From positions 1,517,025-1,581,024 of the forward strand of contig NZ_MSCN01000001.1 in the NCBI RefSeq assembly GCF_002954685.1: 64,000 nt of DNA, in the 5' to 3' direction. The position numbers and the translations under genes were made by a program. Shown in pieces: positions 19,328 to 29,786 of the stretch (position 1 is its first letter; every line of letters begins with the position of its first letter). The notes beneath the pieces are model-generated. The model made no database searches, had not been told where the DNA came from, and saw only the letters and a program-made list of their open reading frames with translations. This DNA comes from Polaribacter porphyrae. Lineage in GTDB: Bacteria; Bacteroidota; Bacteroidia; Flavobacteriales; Flavobacteriaceae.

Positions 19328-20630
19328 TTACATATTAGAATCTATTGTAAAAGCATTATGCAACAGTTTTTGGCTTATAGCTATTATTGCATGTCTGTTT
19401 GTTTTGTTAACTAGAGTACTCAAAACTTCTAAAAACAATTTATATAAAATCTTACTTTTTTCTTATGGATTAATTCTTGTATTTTTTATAAGTGATATTA
19501 TTTATCAGCAGCAGAAACAAGCTAAACAACAAGTTAATTCAAAATATTTTGATGCTGTTTATATAAAAAAAGATGATATAATAAAGCCCTATTACTCATC
19601 AGAAAAAAGTTATATAAATAATGTTACTTCTTTAGATTTCTTATCTATAAAATTATCAAAAGAAGCAAGTTATATTATATCATTTAGTTGGGGAATTACC
19701 TCATTTTTTTTATTATTTAGTTTACTTTTTCGTTTGATTATTCTCTTTAATCAAAAAAAACATCATTTACCTAAAAATAGTGTTTGGTTAAAAGAACTAG
19801 AGAAAGCAAAAATAAGCTTAAAAGGAAAAGAAAAAATAAACTTAATTTCTTCTAAAAAAGTACAAGAAATAGGAAGCTATTCTTTATTTGGAAAATTTAT
19901 TATTGTTCCAGAAATACTGCTTGACAAGTTTAGTAATGATGAAATTAAAACAATTCTAATTCATGAAATTGCACATTTAAAACGACGTGATTTTAGCTCT
20001 AACTTGTTTCTAATTATTGTTAAATACATATTCTTTTTCAACCCAATTGTTTGGTGGATGAATACTTACGGAGAATTATTACGTGAAAATTGTTGTGATA
20101 TTTTTGTTTTAAATCAAGATATTAAACCAGTAAAATATACAGAAACACTATTAAAATTGACGAGTTATAAAACAAATAATACATTTTCAATAGTTCAAAG
20201 TTTTATGGGTAAAAAATCAAATTTTTATGAACGAACTCAATATTTACTATATGGTACGTTGAAAAAGCCCAGTTTCAGTAATTTTCAAACGCTTCTTATC
20301 ATCAGTTTTTTTTCACTTATACTAATATCTTTTAACACAAATAATTTTGAACAGAATAAGGTTTTATTAAATTCAAATAATAAGGTAAAAAATGAAAAAT
20401 ATAGTCTTTACAATGTAGTTTTAAACCTTAAATATGGAAGTTTAATGAATCGTTCAGGTAAATCATATAATTACATAATCAATGAAACTTTTATAAAAGA
20501 ACCTGCTCTTCTTCCTTATTATAATAAGGATATAAAAATTGATTCTTTACATTATATTCCTAATAAAACTTCTATAAAAAACAATATAGATGGAGTTTAC
20601 TATATTTATTTTGACACTAAAAATAGATAG
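19314..20630 (+). CDS. BlaR1-like M56 membrane metalloprotease
   Basis: A 438-residue integral membrane protein with three to four transmembrane helices. It has a zinc-protease motif HEIAH (in ILIHEIAHLKRRD) and a downstream Glu in the LRENCCD segment, as in peptidase family M56. Classical BlaR1/MecR1 carries a C-terminal penicillin-binding domain; here about 110 residues of unrelated sequence follow the last membrane helix. The signal sensed is therefore probably not a beta-lactam. It should activate BlaI release. Confidence 0.88.
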   Translation: MISNSYILESIVKALCNSFWLIAIIACLFVLLTRVLKTSKNNLYKILLFSYGLILVFFISDIIYQQQKQAKQQVNSKYFDAVYIKKDDIIKPYYSSEKSYINNVTSLDFLSIKLSKEASYIISFSWGITSFFLLFSLLFRLIILFNQKKHHLPKNSVWLKELEKAKISLKGKEKINLISSKKVQEIGSYSLFGKFIIVPEILLDKFSNDEIKTILIHEIAHLKRRDFSSNLFLIIVKYIFFFNPIVWWMNTYGELLRENCCDIFVLNQDIKPVKYTETLLKLTSYKTNNTFSIVQSFMGKKSNFYERTQYLLYGTLKKPSFSNFQTLLIISFFSLILISFNTNNFEQNKVLLNSNNKVKNEKYSLYNVVLNLKYGSLMNRSGKSYNYIINETFIKEPALLPYYNKDIKIDSLHYIPNKTSIKNNIDGVYYIYFDTKNR

Positions 20631-20700
20631 TTAATTTTAAATTCTAAAACTCTAGCTAAAGGTGAATTGTAACGTTATTTTAAGACACAACAAATTTCGA

Positions 20701-23700
20701 TTAAAATAAACCTCTGTTGTAATTTACGTATTTATTTGGATTTAAGTTGACACGCTTTCTGTTTTTTAATCTGTTTTCTTCAACAATATCATCAATAATT
20801 TCACTAATGGGTTTTGTGGTATCCAAGTTTAATTTTACTCGTAAAGTTTTAGGTTTTATTACAATTTCATTTTCTTTATTTTCTACTATAATGTAATTCA
20901 TCTTCCACTCTTTACCATAAGTTTTAGTACTATTTTTATTAATTTTTGATTTGTAGAAATAACCTTCGTATTTTTTATTTGAAATTGAAAAATCTCTCTT
21001 GTCAAGAAAAACTATACTATCTTTTAATTCCTTTTTTGTTTCACTTTTAAATAATAATGCTTTATACACTTCTTTTTTAGAGTTATATTTTTTTGGAAAT
21101 AAATCTGTTTTATTAATTTCATGTAGCTTTTTATAAAAAATTCCTCTACTTGTAAGTTCAGAAGTAACCTCTTCAAAAACCAATTTATTATATTTTTCTG
21201 ATGCTTCTATTTGCAATGCTAACAGTGTAGATTTCACATCTGCATTTTTTACAAACTTAAGATTATCAAAAAAGGTTTTTACATTAGTATCTTTTCTAAA
21301 AGGAAACAATAATTTTGCATAAATATTTAACAAGTCACCTGATGTTCTGTTAGAAAAAGAATTGTTTGACGCTTTTTTACTTAATTGTCTTTTCAATTCA
21401 ATTCTAGCTTGATTCAAAATTTGTTTTTTATAAGTTGCGTAATCTTTACTTTGCATCGAATCTTTTTCTTTAATTTCTGCTAAAAGCTTATAAATCGGTT
21501 CTTTATACTCTTCTATGGTCGCATAATTTAACAAATCTGGAAATAATTCTTTTGCAATTGATAATGAATCTGATACTGAACTTATCATAGTGTTCATTTC
21601 ATACTTATTGGACGAAAGAGGAACATCCAACTCTAATAATTTTAAAAACCTTGTATAAGAAGCTGAAGAATTTTCATTCAAAATTGATTTTACTATAGCC
21701 AGTTGATTTCTTGGATTAGTAAACGATTTTATATATAAATCATCTAAAAAACGTATTACTTTTTTGGTTTTAAATTCTGATAGTTCATTTATTAAATGCT
21801 CTTTAATCTCCAATTGATTATCAGAAAAATCATACGTTTTTATAGTATTAATAAGCTTATTAACATCTTTCTTTTTAAAATTAACATAGCTATAACTATC
21901 TAGAGCTAAACTATCTTTATTCTTTAAAGCCTTAAAAAATTGATCAGTTTTGTCTTTAAACAAAGGCTTACCTAGAATAGTGTCTTTTGGTTTGAATGTA
22001 TTATAAAACTCTGAAACAAATTTACTTTCAGCATAAGTAGTATCGACTAAAGTTTTGAGTTCGTATATAGCTCCTTGTACTAAAATCTTTTTTACTTTTA
22101 TAGCTTTGCTACTTAAAGAATCTTTAAAATAATAAGTGTAAAAATGTTGTCCGTTTTTATCAATACCTTTTTTGATGTTTTTCTTTTTTAACTTATTTCT
22201 GGTATGCAAACCGTTAAAATTTACTCTAGAATTATTTCCTGTAAAGCTATTCAATCTTCTGTAATTTAAACCTCCAGATTCATTTTTCCATAGAGAATCT
22301 ATATTGTCATAACTTGTTAAATCGTTTAGTTTTTTAAGTTTAACATAGATTTTTTCGTTTGTACTATTTGTATAAGTAGTGTTTTTTTGATATGATTTGT
22401 AAGATTTATTTTTCTTTACATTTGAATTGAATCTATTAAAAACAGGGTCAACATTTGTATTTACAGAAAAATAAAGTGAGGTATCTATTTTTTTCTCAAA
22501 CCTTTTTTGATAGTCGAAACTTGTAATCTTAAACGAGTTAAAAAAAGTATCTTTCATTTTATCATTTTCTGAAACAAAACCTAGCAAATAATAATGACTC
22601 CCATTTGTTACTGTTTTTAAGAATAGCTTTTTACGCGCATCTTTTAATAAAGTATTACTTTCAAAAACTTGTTTCTCATCTTTAAAAATACCTTTTTTGT
22701 AGTCAATCTCTAAATTTTTACAAAATCTTTCTTGTATTCTTTCCAACTCAAAAGCATCTTCTTCTATATAATTTACATCATTTAAAGCAACCTCTTTAAC
22801 AAAATAGTAATTGCCTTTTTTATCAACTGCTTGTATGGTTCTATTACCTTGGTATAATTTATTTGTGAATGAATGAGAACTTGGCACATCAACAATAAAA
22901 CCTTTATTTTTTGGGCTTACAGTGATAAAATCATCACTACTATTAAATTGAATCGAGTTAAAAAATGTATCTCCAAAAGTTTTTACATACTCATTATTAC
23001 CATGCATTTTAAAAATCAACACTTCAATAGGCGTAAAGAAAATTTGATATCGTTGAAAATCTCCAGTTTTGGTTTTATTTAAAATATCTAAACCATTAAT
23101 ACCTTGTTTGGTAATTTCTTTTTTGGTAATAATCTCACCTGGGATAGATTCAAACAATAATTTATCAAAATTTTCATCTTTAATTTCTTTACCATAAATT
23201 TTAGAGAAAGTATTCATTCTTGTGATAATCACATACCCTCCATTTGTTAAATCTGGGCTTATATATGATGTATTATTTAGAATATTTAACTCGTACATTT
23301 TATTAGGTAATTGTGCAGTGAAGAAATTATCTGAAGCAGTTTGTTCTCTAAACTGGACGTCAATTACTTTATTTTCTATACTCTTTTTAGCATCTTCGGC
23401 TTTTTTGGTAATGCTAGATTCTAAAGGCTCTACTGTATAACCTCTTTCTCTCAACATAGCAATAACACCTTTTTCGCCTCCCAAATGTGCAGCACCAACA
23501 GCAGAGAACAATGAACCCTTTTTGGTAATAGAATCAATACTATTTACCATATTCTCGTTTCTAATATAGAGCATATTATCCATGTATTTTTTACTGTACA
23601 TACCATTATTTATAGAATCTAAAAGATGTATTTTTCTGTCTCTATATGCATTATTCATTATCATTAAAAAGCCTTCATCTTTCATTTTTTTCTGCAACCA

Positions 23701-24273
23701 AACATCTGGTTGTGTTTTTACAGCTTTAGATGATGTCGCTTTTTTTACAAGTGCTGAAGATTGGTTGTAATCTTCTAAACTGTATATCTTTTTCCCATTC
23801 TTTTTTCCTGTTTGATAAATGAACATATCTAAAAAAGTATCTTCTTGAAAATTTTGCATCATTTGATTTGTTCTGTACAAAATTCCGTTTAAAAGCATAT
23901 CTTCTCTAGACAGATAAAACATGATTTCTTGTGGTTTTGGTTCTAATAATTTAAAAGGAGAATTGTAAAAATCAGATTGATTTACATAACTGATACCTCT
24001 TATATAATTTAACTCTTCAGGAGAGTTAAACATGTGCTCTAACCAAGTTGATGGATCTGATTCTAGACCAACAAAATCACTTTTTAATAGAGATTCATAG
24101 AAAACGTCATCTAAATGAAATGCAATTTTTTGACTTACATGCATTGTGCCATATAAATAAGAATCCTTGGTTAATCCATTGCCAGAAATTTTCCATAATA
24201 AGCTATTTTCTTCTTGTGATTGAGCAATTGTAACTACCATTAAAAAGGCAACTACAGCAATTTTTTTTATCAT
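20701..24273 (-). CDS. Large exported TraB/GumN-family protein
   Basis: A 1190-residue protein with a signal peptide. Residues 20-290 form a TraB/GumN (TIKI-like) domain with the two hallmark motifs YGTMH near residue 43 and GAAHLGGEKGVIAMLRERGY near residue 260. TIKI members are metalloproteases. About 900 further residues have no motif I recognise and look like repeated small alpha/beta modules with many KXLF-type segments. Most TraB/GumN proteins are only about 300 residues, so the C-terminal extension is unusual outside Bacteroidota. It converges with the M56 gene. Confidence 0.82.
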   Translation of the reverse strand: MIKKIAVVAFLMVVTIAQSQEENSLLWKISGNGLTKDSYLYGTMHVSQKIAFHLDDVFYESLLKSDFVGLESDPSTWLEHMFNSPEELNYIRGISYVNQSDFYNSPFKLLEPKPQEIMFYLSREDMLLNGILYRTNQMMQNFQEDTFLDMFIYQTGKKNGKKIYSLEDYNQSSALVKKATSSKAVKTQPDVWLQKKMKDEGFLMIMNNAYRDRKIHLLDSINNGMYSKKYMDNMLYIRNENMVNSIDSITKKGSLFSAVGAAHLGGEKGVIAMLRERGYTVEPLESSITKKAEDAKKSIENKVIDVQFREQTASDNFFTAQLPNKMYELNILNNTSYISPDLTNGGYVIITRMNTFSKIYGKEIKDENFDKLLFESIPGEIITKKEITKQGINGLDILNKTKTGDFQRYQIFFTPIEVLIFKMHGNNEYVKTFGDTFFNSIQFNSSDDFITVSPKNKGFIVDVPSSHSFTNKLYQGNRTIQAVDKKGNYYFVKEVALNDVNYIEEDAFELERIQERFCKNLEIDYKKGIFKDEKQVFESNTLLKDARKKLFLKTVTNGSHYYLLGFVSENDKMKDTFFNSFKITSFDYQKRFEKKIDTSLYFSVNTNVDPVFNRFNSNVKKNKSYKSYQKNTTYTNSTNEKIYVKLKKLNDLTSYDNIDSLWKNESGGLNYRRLNSFTGNNSRVNFNGLHTRNKLKKKNIKKGIDKNGQHFYTYYFKDSLSSKAIKVKKILVQGAIYELKTLVDTTYAESKFVSEFYNTFKPKDTILGKPLFKDKTDQFFKALKNKDSLALDSYSYVNFKKKDVNKLINTIKTYDFSDNQLEIKEHLINELSEFKTKKVIRFLDDLYIKSFTNPRNQLAIVKSILNENSSASYTRFLKLLELDVPLSSNKYEMNTMISSVSDSLSIAKELFPDLLNYATIEEYKEPIYKLLAEIKEKDSMQSKDYATYKKQILNQARIELKRQLSKKASNNSFSNRTSGDLLNIYAKLLFPFRKDTNVKTFFDNLKFVKNADVKSTLLALQIEASEKYNKLVFEEVTSELTSRGIFYKKLHEINKTDLFPKKYNSKKEVYKALLFKSETKKELKDSIVFLDKRDFSISNKKYEGYFYKSKINKNSTKTYGKEWKMNYIIVENKENEIVIKPKTLRVKLNLDTTKPISEIIDDIVEENRLKNRKRVNLNPNKYVNYNRGLF

Positions 24274-24451
24274 GCAGAGTCTATTCTAAATTAAACTTAA
24301 ATTTAACTAAAATAGCTTGAATAGAAAATAAAAATTGAAGGAAAAATTATAAATATAAATAGGTTATAAAATCGTAAAATATTCTAGTGAATATCAAAAA
24401 TTTAACATTTAGTAATTTTATTATATCAATTTGTATTTGCTCAATATTTAA

Positions 24452-24482
24452 TTGATGTACTATTGTTGTTTTACTATATTTG
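24452..24482 (+). promoter_or_regulatory. Flavobacterial promoter of the Fn3 lipoprotein gene
   Basis: TTG at 24452-24454, a 20-nt spacer and TATATTTG at 24475-24482 match the consensus fully. It places transcription start near 24488, so the in-frame TTG at 24480 inside the -7 element cannot be the start codon. Confidence 0.75.
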
Positions 24483-24497
24483 AAGAAATTTCCTTAC

Positions 24498-24884
24498 ATG
24501 AAAATATACTTATTGAAACAAAATATCATTTTACGCATTCTTTTTATTTTTTTGCTTATTGGTTGTTCTAGTTCTGAAAATAATGATGATAATGGTCTTC
24601 AAGAAGAATCCTGTACAGAGCCTAATGGTCTGCATATTCCTGTTATTTCAAATACGTCAGCTACGTTAGCTTGGGGTGACACTAATAATAGCAGACTATT
24701 TAATGTTGAATATGGCTTGCGAGGTTTTGTTGTTGGTAATGGAACTAGAACAAGTGTTAACACTATTTCTTTAGAAATTACAAACCTTACTTCTAAAACA
24801 GAATATGACTTTTATGTTAGAACTAATTGTGGTGGTAATGTTTTTAGTAATTGGTCTGGACCACAAAGTTTTGTAACCGATTAA
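24498..24884 (+). CDS. Small lipoprotein with one fibronectin type III domain
   Basis: About 128 residues: a lipoprotein signal (Cys in LLIGCSSS), a short acidic linker with an Asn-Asp-Asp stretch, and one Fn3-like beta-sandwich. The sandwich shows ATLAWG, a Leu-Thr-Ser-Lys-Thr-x-Tyr-Asp-Phe-Tyr-Val-Arg segment and two Cys residues that may pair. It is probably a surface or periplasmic binding module. ATG 24498 was chosen because the promoter overlaps the upstream TTG. It overlaps the convergent amidase gene by 4 nt. Confidence 0.78.
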   Translation: MKIYLLKQNIILRILFIFLLIGCSSSENNDDNGLQEESCTEPNGLHIPVISNTSATLAWGDTNNSRLFNVEYGLRGFVVGNGTRTSVNTISLEITNLTSKTEYDFYVRTNCGGNVFSNWSGPQSFVTD

Positions 24885-26527
24885 TTATAATTTTCAGGTA
24901 GTTGCCTAACTTTTGTTATTTTCTCAAAAGCATATCCTATTTCTAGTAATTTTCTTTCAGAAAAGGGTAAACCAACAAAAGTTAAACTTACAGGTTCTCC
25001 AGATTTCTTATAACCCATAGGCACTGTTAATGTTGGGTATTTAGCAACTGCAGCAATACCTGAATGATAATTATTTATCGATAAAATGGCATCTAAATTA
25101 TCTTTTTTTAGAGCTTGTAAAAACTTTTCACCTTCTGCTTTTAAATTTCCCTTTACAATTTCTAATTCTTCTAAAGTAGTATCGTCATTAACAATACCTT
25201 CAAATAATTGCTGCCCATAAGGAGCTCTTAACAAAGAATCTTTTTTATTAAACTTTACAACACTCTCTATATCTTTTATATAGATTGATTTATCTGCTTG
25301 ATCTGATAAATACTTTGGCAAATCATGCTTCATATCTATATTTAACAAGGTAATAAAACCTTTGTACGAAAACTTTGGTGGCGTTATTTCTACAATAGTT
25401 GCTCCAGCTTTTTTTAACTTATCTACGTTTTGTGCATAAATGGAATCGCCCAATAAAGGTTTTAAAACTCCTAATCTTTTACCTTCTAACTTTATATCTA
25501 ATCCGTTTTTAAAATAATCTTCTTTTAATTGTTTAGAAGCAGTATCATTTTTATCAAAACCACGCATCGCATTCATAAAAATTGCATTGTCAACCACACT
25601 TTTTGTCATTGGTCCTGGCGTATCTAAAGTTGATGAAATTGGTACAATACCTGTTCTGCTTAATACACCTATTGTAGGTTTTAAACCTACCACAGAATTT
25701 TGACTTGAAGGTGAAGTTATAGAACCAGCAGTTTCTGTACCAACAGCGGCTACAGCAAAATTAGCGGCTACTGCTACACCACTACCTGCAGAACTACCAC
25801 CTGTTTCAAATTCTGCTCTTCCATAAGGGTTTAGGGTTTGCCCACCAATTGCTGAATAGCCTAATGGGCAACCAGAACAGAAAAAATATGCCCATTCACT
25901 TAAATTAACTTTACCCAAAATTAAGGCTCCGTTTTCTTTTAATTTTTCTACGATAAACGCATCATTTTTGGTGTAGTTTCTCTGTAATGCTAATGCACCA
26001 GCTGTAGTTGGCATTTCTTTTGTATTGATATTATCTTTCAATAAAATTGGCATCCCATATAAAGAAAAATCTGTTGCTTTATTTTTATTTTCATCTCTTT
26101 TTCTGGCTTCTTTAATAACATCAGAATTTAAAGCTATAATAGAATTTAATGATTTTGTAGAGTCACTCTCGAACTTTCTTATTCTATATAAATAAAATAA
26201 CGTTAGTTTCTCATATGTCAGTTTTCCTTCTTTAATGTTTTTTTGAAGCGATGGTATATTCTGCTCTAAAATTAATGGCTTTAAAGATTGATAATCTTCT
26301 TCAGAAAAATAAGCTAAATCTTCATGAAAGGGTTTAAAAACGGCATTCATATCTAACACTTTAGATTGAAAAAGCTTAAACTGCATTCTTTTTTTAGGAT
26401 GATTTTGCTGTTGTTTTAAAGCAGCAGTCTCATCATATTTTTTAAATAAAATATCTGGCTGTTTTTCTTTTTTTTGACAAGAAAAGAACATCAAAATTGA
26501 AAAAGCAGTAAAAAGTAGATTTCTCAT
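24881..26527 (-). CDS. Amidase-signature family lipoprotein
   Basis: The protein (about 548 residues) carries a lipoprotein signal (Cys in MFFSC) and an amidase signature domain. The Ser-cisSer-Lys triad is visible: Lys in LLKDNINTKE, the Gly/Ser-rich GGSSAGSGVAVAA, and the nucleophile Ser in GTETAGSITSPS. It hydrolyses an amide on the periplasmic side; the substrate is unknown. I choose ATG 26527. An upstream in-frame TTG at 26548 lies within a -7 element and is rejected. Confidence 0.92.
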   Translation of the reverse strand: MRNLLFTAFSILMFFSCQKKEKQPDILFKKYDETAALKQQQNHPKKRMQFKLFQSKVLDMNAVFKPFHEDLAYFSEEDYQSLKPLILEQNIPSLQKNIKEGKLTYEKLTLFYLYRIRKFESDSTKSLNSIIALNSDVIKEARKRDENKNKATDFSLYGMPILLKDNINTKEMPTTAGALALQRNYTKNDAFIVEKLKENGALILGKVNLSEWAYFFCSGCPLGYSAIGGQTLNPYGRAEFETGGSSAGSGVAVAANFAVAAVGTETAGSITSPSSQNSVVGLKPTIGVLSRTGIVPISSTLDTPGPMTKSVVDNAIFMNAMRGFDKNDTASKQLKEDYFKNGLDIKLEGKRLGVLKPLLGDSIYAQNVDKLKKAGATIVEITPPKFSYKGFITLLNIDMKHDLPKYLSDQADKSIYIKDIESVVKFNKKDSLLRAPYGQQLFEGIVNDDTTLEELEIVKGNLKAEGEKFLQALKKDNLDAILSINNYHSGIAAVAKYPTLTVPMGYKKSGEPVSLTFVGLPFSERKLLEIGYAFEKITKVRQLPENYN

Positions 26528-26545
26528 GGTATTAAAATTTACTCT

Positions 26546-26553
26546 CAAAGATA
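26546..26553 (-). promoter_or_regulatory. -7 element (TATCTTTG) of the amidase gene
   Basis: An exact TAnnTTTG match on the minus strand, 18 nt upstream of ATG 26527. It contains the TTG that could be mistaken for a start codon. Confidence 0.5.
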
Positions 26554-26595
26554 ATATTTGTAGATTAATGTATATTCGCGATTTAGATTAAAAAA

Positions 26596-27903
26596 ATGTT
26601 TAGAAAAATTATTTTTGGTATTCTGTTTTTAATTTCTTCTACTAATTACTCTCAAGAATTAAGAATTATAGATACTGCTACCTATAGCTTAAGAAAGGAA
26701 ATTATAAAAGAGAATGAAACTCAAAACACTCTTTTTTATAAGAATTTAAAGAAGTTGTATAGAGGTAAAAAAAGGAAAGAAATTACCAAATTGTATAAAA
26801 GTAGTGATGATGAGTTTATCAGTACAATTAAAAAAAATCGATTTGTTTTTGATAAGCGTTTTACCAAATACACAGATAGTATCGTAAATGTTGTTATTGG
26901 TAATAATGATGATTTAAAAAATCTTGAGCTAGATGTTTATATTTCTAAAAACCCAAGTGTAAATGCCATAAATATTGGTAAAGGTAAAATTATTTTGAAT
27001 ATAGGTTTGTTTAAATATTTACAAAATGAAGATCAATTAATTTCTATTTTAAGCCATGAAATTGCTCACGAAAAGCTACAGCATGTAAATAATAATATTA
27101 TCCATATTGCAGAATTACAAACTTCGAAGAAAAGAAAAGAGCAAGCAAGAAAAATTAGAAAACAAAAATATAATAAGTATAATTCTTCTTTTAAAATCTT
27201 AAAGAATTTAATGTATTCTGATAGTAAGAAAAGACGAAAAAGAGAAATGCAGGCAGATTCTTTGGGGTATCTATTTTTTAAGAAAACTGCACTTTATAAC
27301 CCAAACTATTTAAGTGCCTTAAAGCTACTTGCAAAGTTTGAAACGCTACCAACTATAGAATTAGATTCTACCATTTATAAGACTTTTTTCGACATCCCAA
27401 ATCAACCTTTTAAAGAAGCTTGGTTAAAAATGGAAGAGTTTTCTGACTATGATTATTCTAAATATAAAGAAAAAATAAATAAAGATTCTATTAAATCTCA
27501 TCCTGAATATCAAGAAAGAATAGACAAATTACAAAAAGATTTTTCTGAATTAAATTTAAAAGATTCTATCCATAAAAATAACAATGCTAACTTTATAGAA
27601 TTACAAAAAATTGCTAAAACTCAAGATATTGTTAGCTTTTTTGATATTGAAGAAAATGGTTTAAGCATTAAGCTAATTCTCTACAAACTATCTAAAGACA
27701 ACGATAATCCGTACTTAAAAAAATGGTTAGGTAAAAATTTTTTAGCACTTTATGAAGCCAAGAAAAAATATCGATTAAATAGATATGTAGATAGGTTAAA
27801 CCCAAAAGAACAATCTAAAAACTACCAACAATTTTTGAGTTTTATTTGGAATTTATCACTAGATGAAATCAAAAATATTGGAGATTATTACAGTAAAGAT
27901 TAG
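26596..27903 (+). CDS. M48-family exported metalloprotease
   Basis: A 435-residue protein with a signal peptide. The zinc motif is HEIAH (in LSHEIAHEKLQHV, about residue 155) and a second metal-ligand motif is EMQADSLGY (about residue 217), as in BepA/LoiP-type M48 peptidases. It probably handles misfolded envelope proteins. Downstream it is Lys-rich without clear TPRs. It overlaps the convergent gene by 4 nt. Confidence 0.85.
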   Translation: MFRKIIFGILFLISSTNYSQELRIIDTATYSLRKEIIKENETQNTLFYKNLKKLYRGKKRKEITKLYKSSDDEFISTIKKNRFVFDKRFTKYTDSIVNVVIGNNDDLKNLELDVYISKNPSVNAINIGKGKIILNIGLFKYLQNEDQLISILSHEIAHEKLQHVNNNIIHIAELQTSKKRKEQARKIRKQKYNKYNSSFKILKNLMYSDSKKRRKREMQADSLGYLFFKKTALYNPNYLSALKLLAKFETLPTIELDSTIYKTFFDIPNQPFKEAWLKMEEFSDYDYSKYKEKINKDSIKSHPEYQERIDKLQKDFSELNLKDSIHKNNNANFIELQKIAKTQDIVSFFDIEENGLSIKLILYKLSKDNDNPYLKKWLGKNFLALYEAKKKYRLNRYVDRLNPKEQSKNYQQFLSFIWNLSLDEIKNIGDYYSKD

Positions 27904-29396
27904 TAATTTAGTTTTTCGAGCCTAATCTCATCATGCTCTCTATCTTTATTATATTCTCTTAATAAAATATAACCTTCCTTTGCAATATAAGGTGATATAA
28001 AAAAGTCTTCGGATGACATTGGTATTTGCTCATGTTTCATTTTACCATCTATAATAGAAACAATACCCAAAACCCAACTACGTTTTCTAGTTTCTTCATC
28101 TTTTTTGTAATCTCTATAAAAGAATACAATTCCATTACCTTCCTTGATTCTTTGAGAATATAAATAATCTGAACTCGTATAATACGATTTATCTTTTTCT
28201 ATTTTATTTACTTCTTTAAGAGCAAAATCTTTATCAAAATTTAGCATCATAAAATCAGTGGTTTTTGGGGCTAACGATACTACAACATAATATTGTTGAC
28301 TTTTAAATTTCTCTGCTAAAAAAGAAACACTACCATCATTAAAAATAAAAAACTGCTTTGCTAGTAACTTGTATCCTTTTTCTAACTTTCCATTTTTCTT
28401 AATATTCATGTACTTACCTGCATCTTCCCAAGAAAAATATTTCTTAAAAATTTCTTTACCTGTATTATCGATTTCAATTTTAAATAACCCAAGAGATTTT
28501 TTTATATTAAAACCAGTAGATTTATTTTTAGAGTACATCCCAACAATTACAGTTTTATCTTTAAGTACTCTAATCTTAAAAAGATGATTATAATCTGACT
28601 TTTTACCTTCTAAAGTATAAATGAAATTTAACGCTCCATTTTCAGGATTTATAAAGTGTAAATCTTGTTGTTTACTTCTAAAGTTTTTTGCCCATAAAAC
28701 AATATTACCTTCATCTAGATATTCAATGCTAGACTGCATAACCTCATTATTAGGGTTATAATTGTAATCCCATTTTTTAGAATTATCAATATTAAAAGCT
28801 TCTAGTGTAGTTATGGTTTTAGATTTAAAAGAGTTTCTCAGTAATTTTGATTCTTTAAAAAGTAAATACCCATCATTTATTGCAAAAGGATATTGAATAA
28901 ATGGCTTCTTTTTAAGAGCTTTACTTATCTTTTTAGATGGTCTCTCACCCTCAACTAACATATTATCATCAAAATAAAAAGGCTTTGAGATTTTATTAGT
29001 GGTAAGATTTAACGTTCTGTTAGATACGAATTTGTAGTAAGATGTATTACCAAATGAATTCATTTGACTTCTAAAATAAATTTTACTCAATATTATTTTA
29101 TTACCTACTTTTTCTGGCAACATAAAGTTTGAATAATACTTCTTATAAGATTTGTCTAGAAACTCACCATTTGCAACTTTATTTAAATTTTTGTCTAGTA
29201 ACGTGTATTCAAAAACTTCGTCTCCATTACTAACTTTATCTAGTCTAGAAATTGTAAAATAACCGTAAATACTTTTATCAATTTCGTAAATAGGGCTAAA
29301 AAGTTCTATTTTACCAGATGCTAATTCTGCCAAACTAGATATTTGAGCTTTAGCTGTAAACGATATAAATAGGATTATAAAGAGTATGCGTTTCAT
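27900..29396 (-). CDS. Hypothetical exported protein, beta-propeller-like
   Basis: A 498-residue protein with a signal peptide ending near FTAKA. The sequence is rich in beta strands with recurrent aromatic-Lys-Asp patterns and looks like a WD or Kelch-type propeller, but no repeat consensus is clear. I do not recognise a family. A -7 element upstream supports the ATG at 29396. Confidence 0.6.
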   Translation of the reverse strand: MKRILFIILFISFTAKAQISSLAELASGKIELFSPIYEIDKSIYGYFTISRLDKVSNGDEVFEYTLLDKNLNKVANGEFLDKSYKKYYSNFMLPEKVGNKIILSKIYFRSQMNSFGNTSYYKFVSNRTLNLTTNKISKPFYFDDNMLVEGERPSKKISKALKKKPFIQYPFAINDGYLLFKESKLLRNSFKSKTITTLEAFNIDNSKKWDYNYNPNNEVMQSSIEYLDEGNIVLWAKNFRSKQQDLHFINPENGALNFIYTLEGKKSDYNHLFKIRVLKDKTVIVGMYSKNKSTGFNIKKSLGLFKIEIDNTGKEIFKKYFSWEDAGKYMNIKKNGKLEKGYKLLAKQFFIFNDGSVSFLAEKFKSQQYYVVVSLAPKTTDFMMLNFDKDFALKEVNKIEKDKSYYTSSDYLYSQRIKEGNGIVFFYRDYKKDEETRKRSWVLGIVSIIDGKMKHEQIPMSSEDFFISPYIAKEGYILLREYNKDREHDEIRLEKLNY

Positions 29397-29786
29397 AGCT
29401 TTATTTTAAAGTTTTTAATTTTGGTTGACAAAGGTAATAATTGTTCTTTCTTCTAAATAGTTTTGAGAGCATTTTGTAGCATTGTTCAACAAAATGAAGA
29501 GTTTCTTAATTCTAAATTGCAATAGTACCAACTTAAACGACTAAAATTAAACTTTTATCCTTCTTCTAAATCAATTTCTAAAAGTATTGGTTTCTAATCT
29601 TTTATAGAAAATCATTATAAAATCAATGAAATGAAAAGTGATTCAGTATTACAACCAAATTTTGGAGTTTTTCTTTTTGACTTTCTAAGTAAAAAGACCG
29701 AAATTCGCTAATTCTGATTATAATGAATTAAAATTCAGTATATCAAAAAAGAGCTGTAAAGTATTCGAAATATAATATCAAATAAA
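29397..29786. other. Intergenic region between divergent genes, no gene seen
   Basis: About 390 nt of AT-rich DNA. The left end holds the -7 element of the 29396 gene. A 26-codon reading frame starting with ATG at 29632 (MKSDSVLQPNFG...) has no recognisable features and may be chance. No clear promoter for the AraC gene was found. Confidence 0.5.
29429..29436 (-). promoter_or_regulatory. -7 element (TACCTTTG) of the 29396 gene
   Basis: An exact TAnnTTTG match on the minus strand, 33 nt upstream of the ATG. Confidence 0.45.
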
